Assembly (NCBI GenBank): GCA_000023725.1
Contig: CP001673.1
Coordinates: forward strand, 506,342 to 570,341
DNA from: Flavobacteriaceae bacterium 3519-10
GTDB taxonomy: Bacteria > Bacteroidota > Bacteroidia > Flavobacteriales > Weeksellaceae
Direction: 5' to 3'
DNA length: 64,000 bases
Under the pieces are notes generated by a model. The model worked only from the letters and a program-made list of their open reading frames with translations. It was not told the origin of the DNA and searched no databases. Below are positions 58,336 to 64,000 of this stretch, piece after piece. A program made the translations under genes and the position numbers. The first letter of the stretch is position 1, and every line of letters begins with the position of its first letter.

Positions 58336-59325
58336 ATGAGCAATACCTATCAGTCTGCAGGCGTAAATAAAGAAGAAGGCTACAAAACAGTAGATAAAAT
58401 AAAATCAGCCGTTGCGGAAACGCACAATAAGAATGTACTGAACAACCTCGGAAGCTTTGGCGCTTTTTACGAAATCGCGGGCTACAAAAACCCTGTGCTC
58501 GTTTCAGGTACAGACGGCGTAGGCACCAAACTTAAAGTGGCACTCGATTCAAAAAACTATAGCTCAATCGGTATCGACTGTTTCGCGATGTGTGCAAATG
58601 ATATCCTTTGCCACGGCGCCAAACCGCTTTTTTTCCTGGATTATCTTGCCTGCGGCAAACTGGATTCCGACATTGCGGCTGAAATCGTGATGGGCATGGT
58701 GAAAGCCTGCAAAGACAATAACTGCGCACTCATCGGCGGCGAAACGGCGGAAATGCCGGGGATGTACAAGCCCGGTGATTACGATGTGGCCGGTTTCTGT
58801 GTCGGGATTGTTGAAAAGGACCAGATTATCGATGGTTCACAAATCCGTGTGGGCGACAGAATCATTGCGTTGCCAAGTTCGGGTTTCCACAGCAACGGTT
58901 TCTCACTCGTAAGAAAGGTTTTCGAAGATTTTGATGAAGTATTTGAAGGTAAACCCTTACATGAAACCCTCCTGATCCCCACCAAACTGTATTACACTGA
59001 AGTGCATAAACTGCTCGATGAGGTTGAAGTAGCCGGCATCGCGCATATCACGGGCGGTGGAATCATCGAAAACATACCGAGAATTATTCCTGAAGGTTTA
59101 TGTGCGCAGATTGAAACTTCTAAAATTAAGATCCCTTCCATCATGCTTGAACTTGAAAAACGCGGAAATATTGAGCGCCACGAAATGTTCGGCACCTTCA
59201 ACATGGGCGTCGGAATGGTGATAGTAGTCGACGCCAAACACGCTGAAAAAGTTTTGGATCTTCTTGATTCGGCTTACGAAATTGGTGAAATCACGCAGGC
59301 AGAAAGTAAAATAGAGCTGATTTAA
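58336..59325 (+). CDS. purM: Phosphoribosylformylglycinamidine cyclo-ligase
   Basis: Makes AIR from FGAM with ATP in purine synthesis. 329 residues. The family signatures are SGTDGVGTKLKVA, GIDCFAMCANDILCHGAKPLFFLDYLACG, ALIGGETAEMPGMY and, late, AHITGGGIIENIPRI plus EMFGTFNMGVGMVIVV. First gene of the pur cluster; the purN fusion starts 23 nt after its stop. Confidence 0.97.
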   Translation: MSNTYQSAGVNKEEGYKTVDKIKSAVAETHNKNVLNNLGSFGAFYEIAGYKNPVLVSGTDGVGTKLKVALDSKNYSSIGIDCFAMCANDILCHGAKPLFFLDYLACGKLDSDIAAEIVMGMVKACKDNNCALIGGETAEMPGMYKPGDYDVAGFCVGIVEKDQIIDGSQIRVGDRIIALPSSGFHSNGFSLVRKVFEDFDEVFEGKPLHETLLIPTKLYYTEVHKLLDEVEVAGIAHITGGGIIENIPRIIPEGLCAQIETSKIKIPSIMLELEKRGNIERHEMFGTFNMGVGMVIVVDAKHAEKVLDLLDSAYEIGEITQAESKIELI

Positions 59326-59348
59326 CATAGTTGAAGCATTTAAGTTAA

Positions 59349-60626
59349 ATGAGTGTCGCAAAGAAGAAAATTACTGTTTTAGTTTCGGGTTCGGGTACCA
59401 ATCTGCAGCGAATCATCGACTGTGTGCAAAGTGACGAGATACGCAATACTGAAATCAGCGCCGTTATTGCAGACCGAGAATGTCTTGCGCTTGAAAGAGC
59501 AGCAAAACACGGAATTAAAAATGTAAGGCTGCAGCGCGGCCCGGATTTCTCATCGCAACTCAATAAAGTTATTCCTGCTGATACCGATTTAATTGTCCTG
59601 GCAGGTTTTCTTTCGATTTTGGATAAACATTTCTGCGAAAACTTCAGTGGTAAAATCATTAATATTCATCCCGCGCTTTTACCGAAATTTGGTGGCAAAG
59701 GCATGTGGGGCAAACATGTGCACACGGCTGTCTTAAGTGCTGGAGAAAAAGAAAGCGGCGCCTCGGTTCATTATGTGACGGCGGGAATTGATGAAGGTGG
59801 CGTCATTTTGCAACAATCCTTTCCGGTTTCAGAAAAGGAAACGCCGGACACGCTGGCTGAAAAAGTGCACGCAATCGAGCACGAAATTCTGCCAAAAGCG
59901 ATCGATCAACTTCTGAATAAAAGTGACCAGATTGCATTTATCACCGATTTGCATCTGCATGAAAAGAACGTTTCAAAAAAAGGGGTGGACGCAGTTGCGA
60001 ATTGGAAAACGGTTTTGCAAGACGTAAAAGCAAGAGGTATATCCCGCATCATTCTGGGCGGCGATTTAGGCGAAAAAGAAGCGCTTAAAATCATTTTCGA
60101 TGATATCAAAGATTTCGATTTTCGGCTGATCCTCGGCAATCACGACAAAATATCGGACTTCAGAACATTTTTTGCCGAAACGGTGGGGAAGCAGGAACTG
60201 TATTATTCAGCCCAAATTTCGGGTAATGACTGTATTTTCCTCGATACCTCTTCGTACAAGCTGAGCCAAGAACAGCGCAGTTATCTTAAGAACTGGCTTG
60301 GATCTACCGAAAATCCTGTGGTTTTTATTCATCATCCGGTGTTGGATGACGGAAGCTGGATGGATAAAGAACATCCATTAAAAAACAAAACCCAGGTTGA
60401 AGAAATCCTCCGCCAAAGCGGCAAAAATGTAACGCTGATATCGGGTCATTATCATCACTTTTACAAGGTAACTTCCGATAAAATCCGGCAGGTTATTTCG
60501 CCCGCGGTGTCGTATCAGATTTTGAACAGTAAATCCTATCAGGCTGATACAAAATCTTTTGGTTATCTGATTCTCGGTTTTTCAGAGCAGGAAGTCAGCA
60601 TCGAAGCCGTAAATTTTTCGGTATAA
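59349..60626 (+). CDS. purN: Fusion of PurN (GAR formyltransferase) and a calcineurin-like phosphoesterase
   Basis: 425 residues in one continuous frame. Residues 1-189 are a full Pur[13 protein letters not shown], catalytic Asn105 and His107 in [10 protein letters not shown], and Asp149 in IDEGGVI; it ends [14 protein letters not shown] like normal PurN (about 190). Residues 193-425 are a full metallophosphoesterase with D200/H202 (FITDLHLHE), D239 (GGDLGE), N264/H265/D266 (LGNHD), H328-H329 (FIHHP) and H367/H369 (SGHYHH), closest in layout to CpdA/Icc enzymes. The junction ([11 protein letters not shown]) has no ATG, GTG or TTG for a separate second gene. Substrate of the second domain unknown. 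Confidence 0.92.
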   Translation: MSVAKKKITVLVSGSGTNLQRIIDCVQSDEIRNTEISAVIADRECLALERAAKHGIKNVRLQRGPDFSSQLNKVIPADTDLIVLAGFLSILDKHFCENFSGKIINIHPALLPKFGGKGMWGKHVHTAVLSAGEKESGASVHYVTAGIDEGGVILQQSFPVSEKETPDTLAEKVHAIEHEILPKAIDQLLNKSDQIAFITDLHLHEKNVSKKGVDAVANWKTVLQDVKARGISRIILGGDLGEKEALKIIFDDIKDFDFRLILGNHDKISDFRTFFAETVGKQELYYSAQISGNDCIFLDTSSYKLSQEQRSYLKNWLGSTENPVVFIHHPVLDDGSWMDKEHPLKNKTQVEEILRQSGKNVTLISGHYHHFYKVTSDKIRQVISPAVSYQILNSKSYQADTKSFGYLILGFSEQEVSIEAVNFSV

Positions 60627-60699
60627 GACGGAAGTATTTAATTATCACATTAAAACAAATAAAAACAGCGCCGGCTTATCCGGCATAAAAGAAAACAGT

Positions 60700-62217
60700 A
60701 TGAGCAAAAAGCGAGCATTGATCAGTGTTTCCGACAAAACTAATCTTATTGAGTTTGCAGAATTTTTAGAGCAGAACAATTACGAACTAGTGTCCACCGG
60801 AGGTACTTTTAAACATCTCAAAAATGCCGGCCTCAACCCAATTCAGATTGATGAGGTAACGGGTTTTCCGGAAATGCTGGACGGACGTGTAAAAACTCTT
60901 CACCCAAAAGTACATGGTGGCCTGCTCGCCGTCCGCGACAGTGAGGAACATATGAACACTGCCTCAGAACACGGGATCGGTCTCATTGATATGGTCATCG
61001 TGAACCTGTATCCGTTCTTCGAAAATGCAAATTCTGATATATCGCTTGACGAAAAGGTTGAATTCATCGATATCGGCGGACCTTCGATGTTACGCTCCGG
61101 TGCAAAAAATTTTAAATCGGTTACCGTCATTACAGACGTTGCCGATTATGCCGTGATTAAAAAAGAAATCGAAGAAACCGGAAATTCTACCTCGGAGACA
61201 CGTAAACTGCTCGCTGGAAAAGTTTTTAACCTCACCGCTGCGTACGATGCTGCAATTTCTCAAATGTTGCTCACAACCGATTATCCGCAGTACCTGAACG
61301 CCTCCTACAAAAAGGTTTCAGATCTGCGTTACGGCGAAAACCCGCATCAGACGGCCGCGTATTATGTTTCGACCACAGAATCGGGCTCGATGAAGGATTT
61401 TGAAATTCTTGGCGGTAAGGAACTTTCTTTTAATAACCTTCGCGATATGGATCTTTGCTGGAAGGTGGTGAATGAATTTAAAGGCGAAATGGCCTGCTGC
61501 GCAGTGAAACATTCCACGCCGTGTGGTGTCGCTGTCGGAACTTTGGCTTTAGAAACTTACCGGAAAACATTTGAATGTGATCCTGTTTCGGTGTTTGGTG
61601 GTATTATCGGGATGAATTTCACGGTAGATGCCGAAACTGCTGAAGAACTCAATAAAACTTTCCTCGAAATTGTAATGGCGCCGGATTTCGATGCCGACGC
61701 GTTGGAAATTCTCGGTAAAAAGAAAAATTTAAGGATCATAAAAATTAAAAATGCCGTTTCTGATGACCAGACATGGGTGAAAATTGATGGCGGAATGCTG
61801 GTTCAGGACAACGACAACAAGTTCTCCGAAAACATTGAAACCGTTACCGATTGCAAGCCAACGGACGTTCAGATAAAAGCACTTTTATTTGCACAGCGCG
61901 TTGTGAAATACGTAAAATCGAATGCGATTGTGGTTTCAAACGGCGATCAGGCGCTGGGTATCGGCGGCGGACAGGTTAACCGGATCTGGGCAACACAGCA
62001 CGCCATTGAACGTGCAAAGGAAAAATTTTCGGGTGATCTGGTTATGGCATCTGATGCCTTTTTCCCTTTCCGGGATGTGGTGGATTTCTGCGCAGCAGAA
62101 GGCATTACGGCGATTATTCAGCCGGGTGGCAGCATGCGCGATAACGACAGTATTGAAGCTGCAAACGAACATGGTATCCCGATGATGTTTACAGGGATGC
62201 GCCATTTTTATCATTAA
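60700..62217 (+). CDS. purH: Bifunctional AICAR formyltransferase/IMP cyclohydrolase
   Basis: Last two steps of IMP synthesis. 505 residues, the usual length. The IMP cyclohydrolase (MGS-like) part 1-195 has [25 protein letters not shown] and the conserved [22 protein letters not shown]. The transformylase part has [14 protein letters not shown] with the key Lys-His region [14 protein letters not shown], and ends [19 protein letters not shown] small hairpin GCCGG/CCGGC lies at 60670-60684 before the start. Confidence 0.98.
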   Translation: MSKKRALISVSDKTNLIEFAEFLEQNNYELVSTGGTFKHLKNAGLNPIQIDEVTGFPEMLDGRVKTLHPKVHGGLLAVRDSEEHMNTASEHGIGLIDMVIVNLYPFFENANSDISLDEKVEFIDIGGPSMLRSGAKNFKSVTVITDVADYAVIKKEIEETGNSTSETRKLLAGKVFNLTAAYDAAISQMLLTTDYPQYLNASYKKVSDLRYGENPHQTAAYYVSTTESGSMKDFEILGGKELSFNNLRDMDLCWKVVNEFKGEMACCAVKHSTPCGVAVGTLALETYRKTFECDPVSVFGGIIGMNFTVDAETAEELNKTFLEIVMAPDFDADALEILGKKKNLRIIKIKNAVSDDQTWVKIDGGMLVQDNDNKFSENIETVTDCKPTDVQIKALLFAQRVVKYVKSNAIVVSNGDQALGIGGGQVNRIWATQHAIERAKEKFSGDLVMASDAFFPFRDVVDFCAAEGITAIIQPGGSMRDNDSIEAANEHGIPMMFTGMRHFYH

Positions 62218-62241
62218 ACAGCCACAAAAATTACCAGTTCC

Positions 62242-62261
62242 CTGGTGTTATTAAACACCGG
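62242..62261 (+). other. Hairpin after purH
   Basis: CTGGTGTT and AACACCGG (one G-U) around ATTA, 24 nt past the stop. No T-run follows, so it is at best a weak terminator or an mRNA 3'-end stabiliser. Confidence 0.45.
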
Positions 62262-62298
62262 AATAAAACTGACGTACTTAAACTTTCACTCCACTAAA

Positions 62299-62329
62299 TT
62301 TGAAATTCGTCCTCAAATTAGTAATTTTG
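62299..62329 (+). promoter_or_regulatory. Bacteroidota-type promoter of purD
   Basis: TTTG (62299-62302), 19 nt, TAATTTTG (62322-62329): a full consensus match. The start site would be near 62334, about 24 nt before the ATG, so purD can be transcribed independently of purMNH. Confidence 0.68.
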
Positions 62330-62357
62330 AAGAATTCAAATTTAAGCTAAACAAAAA

Positions 62358-63596
62358 ATGAAAATATTAATCGTAGGAAACGGCGGACGCGAATCTGCCC
62401 TCGCCCTGAAACTGAAAGCCGACAGCCGGATCTCTAAAATGTATTTTGCTAAAGGCACGGTAACAACAGCGAAGCTTGGCCAGAATATTTACGAAGACAG
62501 CGTGGAAGCGTTGCGCGATTTTGCAATAAAAGAGCGCATTGATCTTACGATTGTAGGTCCCGAAGCTCCTTTAGTTGAAGGTATCGTAGACGAATTCCAG
62601 AAACATAATCTTAAGATTTTCGGTCCCGAAAAGCGCGCTGCAGAACTCGAAGGAAGCAAAGCTTTTTCGAAGAAATTCATGCAGAGCAACAACATTAAAA
62701 CCGCAAAAGCAGTAATCTGCGATTCGTATCAGGAAGCTATAGATTACGTTAGAAAGCAGCAGTTTCCGGTCGTAATTAAAGCCAGCGGACTCGCAGGCGG
62801 AAAAGGCGTTGTAATTGCCGCAGATTTAGCAGAAGCTGAATCTACGATCCATAAATTTATGATCCAGCGGATCTACGGCGATGCCGGCATTCAGCTCGTG
62901 ATCGAAGAATATCTGAAAGGTTTTGAAGCCTCAATTATCGCGTTTTCAAACGGTACAAAAATTTTCCCGTGCATTGCGGCTAAAGATTACAAAAAAGCTG
63001 GTAACGCCGATAAAGGACCAAACACCGGCGGTATGGGAAGTGTGGCGCCAAGCCCCGAGTTTACTGTAGAACATCAGCAAGATTTCGAAACTAACATTCT
63101 AAACCCAACGCTTGTCGGCCTCAATGCGGCAAATATCAGGTTCAAAGGATTTATATTTTTCGGCTTGATGGTAACCGAGAAAGGAACTTACCTGCTCGAA
63201 TACAACATGCGCATGGGCGATCCGGAAACCCAGGTGATCCTTCCGCTCATGGAAAACAGCCTGTTCGATGTAATCAGCGACTGTCTTGAAGGGCGCGATG
63301 TCACCTTAAAGTTTAAAGATCAAAAAGCGGTTTGCCTCGTGATGTGTTCAGGCGGTTACCCTGGTAAAATTGAAACGGGTTTCGAGATCAGAAATCTGGA
63401 GAAAGTAAAAGACAGCGATGTGCTCTTCGCTGCGGCGCGCACGGTGGGCGACAAGATTGTTACCTCCGGCGGCAGGGTGTTAAGCGTAGTTGCAACGGCA
63501 GATACGTTCGCCGATGCACGTAAGAAAGTGTACGAAGACGCAAAAACAATCAGTTTCGATTACGAGTTTTATCGCGAAGACATCGGCAAATTCTAA
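62358..63596 (+). CDS. purD: Phosphoribosylamine--glycine ligase
   Basis: Joins glycine to phosphoribosylamine. 412 residues. An N-terminal domain with LIVGNGGRESALALKL and IVGPEAPLVEGIVDEF precedes the ATP-grasp core FPVVIKASGLAGGKGVVIA and VIEEYLKGFEASIIAFSNG; GNADKGPNTGGMGSVAP is the PurD signature. The C-terminal part has YNMRMGDPETQVILPLM. It has its own promoter and a strong terminator just after the stop. Confidence 0.98.
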   Translation: MKILIVGNGGRESALALKLKADSRISKMYFAKGTVTTAKLGQNIYEDSVEALRDFAIKERIDLTIVGPEAPLVEGIVDEFQKHNLKIFGPEKRAAELEGSKAFSKKFMQSNNIKTAKAVICDSYQEAIDYVRKQQFPVVIKASGLAGGKGVVIAADLAEAESTIHKFMIQRIYGDAGIQLVIEEYLKGFEASIIAFSNGTKIFPCIAAKDYKKAGNADKGPNTGGMGSVAPSPEFTVEHQQDFETNILNPTLVGLNAANIRFKGFIFFGLMVTEKGTYLLEYNMRMGDPETQVILPLMENSLFDVISDCLEGRDVTLKFKDQKAVCLVMCSGGYPGKIETGFEIRNLEKVKDSDVLFAAARTVGDKIVTSGGRVLSVVATADTFADARKKVYEDAKTISFDYEFYREDIGKF

Positions 63597-63604
63597 AAAT
63601 AAGG

Positions 63605-63628
63605 GCGTGATCATTCACGCTTTTTTTT
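63605..63628 (+). terminator. Terminator of purD
   Basis: GCGTGA and TCACGC around TCAT, followed by T8, 8 nt past the stop. Confidence 0.85.
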
Positions 63629-63684
63629 CTTGCGGTTGTGGCAAAAGCTGGCGGTTCCTGAGCGTTGTTTGCGACGGTTTTTAG

Positions 63685-63768
63685 CAGCTGTTTCCCGCTT
63701 TCCACTGCAATCTTTTTCTTTTCCGAAAGAAAAGAAAAAGGATTTACGTTACAATCGGGGCTAGTTAC
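63685..63768 (+). repeat. Interspersed hairpin repeat, copy C
   Basis: Third copy. Left flank TTCCCGCTTTCCACTGCAATC, shortened here to its motif CCACTGCAATC; hairpin arms CTTTTTCTTTTC (63712-63723) and GAAAAGAAAAAG (63729-63740) with loop CGAAA; right flank GATTTACGTTACAATC then GGGGCTAGTTAC. It fills much of the purD-guaA gap (63597-63849). Confidence 0.78.
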
Positions 63769-63849
63769 CACTTCCGCAGGGTCAGAAGCAAAATAATAAA
63801 AAAGCGGTGCCTTTTAAGAAAATGCACCAATAAATAAAAACATAACAAA

Positions 63850-64000
63850 ATGCAGCACGGCATCATCATTCTCGATTTTGGATCCCAGTATAACCAGCTC
63901 ATCGCACGCAGAATCCGCGAACTCGGCGTGTACTCAGAAGTTTTGCCTTTCGATACTTCGCTGGATGAAATCCTCTCCAGAAAACCTTCGGGAATCATTC
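63850..64000 (+). CDS. guaA: GMP synthase, glutaminase N-terminus (3' end outside window)
   Basis: The ATG at 63850 opens a frame to the window end (about 50 codons): [30 protein letters not shown], the canonical start of the class I glutamine amidotransferase domain of GuaA, then [20 protein letters not shown]. GuaA aminates XMP to GMP. It is the next purine gene after purD but is separated from it by a terminator and a repeat, so it is likely expressed from its own promoter, which I could not identify. Partial because the window ends. Confidence 0.92.
   Translation, partial: MQHGIIILDFGSQYNQLIARRIRELGVYSEVLPFDTSLDEILSRKPSGII

Noticed and set aside
63765-63998. Minus-strand 77-codon frame at the window end
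   Set aside because: Antisense to the unmistakable GuaA N-terminus starting at 63850.
1-64000. tRNA, rRNA, CRISPR, insertion sequence or prophage genes
   Set aside because: No cloverleaf-like segments, repeat-spacer arrays, transposase or phage proteins were seen on reading the intergenic regions and frames; a tRNAscan or IS search was not possible.

Overview
The window comes from a member of the Bacteroidota, most likely a Chryseobacterium-like Weeksellaceae (Flavobacteriia). The evidence is a complete SusC/SusD/SusE/SusF starch locus, a PorT-type protein of the type IX secretion system, a flavobacterial TamB next to tsaD, a two-subunit transketolase, menaquinone-type UbiE, and many promoters of the Bacteroidota type (TAnnTTTG at -7, sometimes TTG/TTTG about 19-21 nt upstream) with few Shine-Dalgarno sequences. 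This is ordinary chromosome. I see no tRNA, rRNA, prophage, insertion sequence or CRISPR array. The taxonomic call rests on recognised protein families, not on a search.

Layout. 1-7.2 kb: RNA modification (TrmH-like, RsmE, TsaD) and the giant envelope protein TamB. 7.3-9.5 kb: an Lrp/AsnC regulator, a small membrane protein, an Rrf2 regulator and the iron-sulfur repair protein RIC, with a candidate operator in the RIC promoter. 9.5-15 kb: DUF488, split transketolase, alaS. 15.1-18.7 kb (minus strand): two tandemly duplicated tiny membrane proteins, a GNAT, a membrane metallophosphoesterase and a KAS III-like synthase. 18.8-23.4 kb (plus strand): a membrane-anchored unknown, ubiE, porT, a coiled-coil protein with zapA, a structured RNA that looks like 6S RNA, and rny. 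23.7-42.6 kb: mixed housekeeping genes (ArsC/Spx-like, Hsp20, gcvT, idi, HAD-serA, mscL, nnr, lgt-yidD, rarA, pheA, a GH43-like enzyme, pepE, thioesterase, dnaA, LMW-PTP, RsmI-like, metG).

42.6-56.2 kb is the starch/maltodextrin utilisation locus susC-D-E-F, susB (GH97), a GH13 neopullulanase-like enzyme, an NTF2-like secreted protein and a sugar MFS transporter. The logic is outer-membrane import by SusCD, periplasmic hydrolysis by GH13 and GH97, and inner-membrane uptake by the MFS protein. No surface amylase (SusG) and no dedicated regulator are present in the window. 56.3-58 kb: a pirin and a DUF808 protein. 58.3-64 kb: purine synthesis (purM, a purN fused to a calcineurin-like phosphoesterase, purH, purD, and the start of guaA).

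The most interesting items are: (i) the PurN-phosphoesterase fusion; (ii) a three-copy intergenic repeat whose flanks are conserved while the central hairpin changes sequence but keeps its pairing; (iii) the 6S-like RNA between zapA and rny; (iv) several genes whose -7 box lies only 4-8 nt before the start codon, implying leaderless or nearly leaderless mRNAs; (v) the RIC promoter/operator; and (vi) a strong terminator with no gene before it, just upstream of purM.
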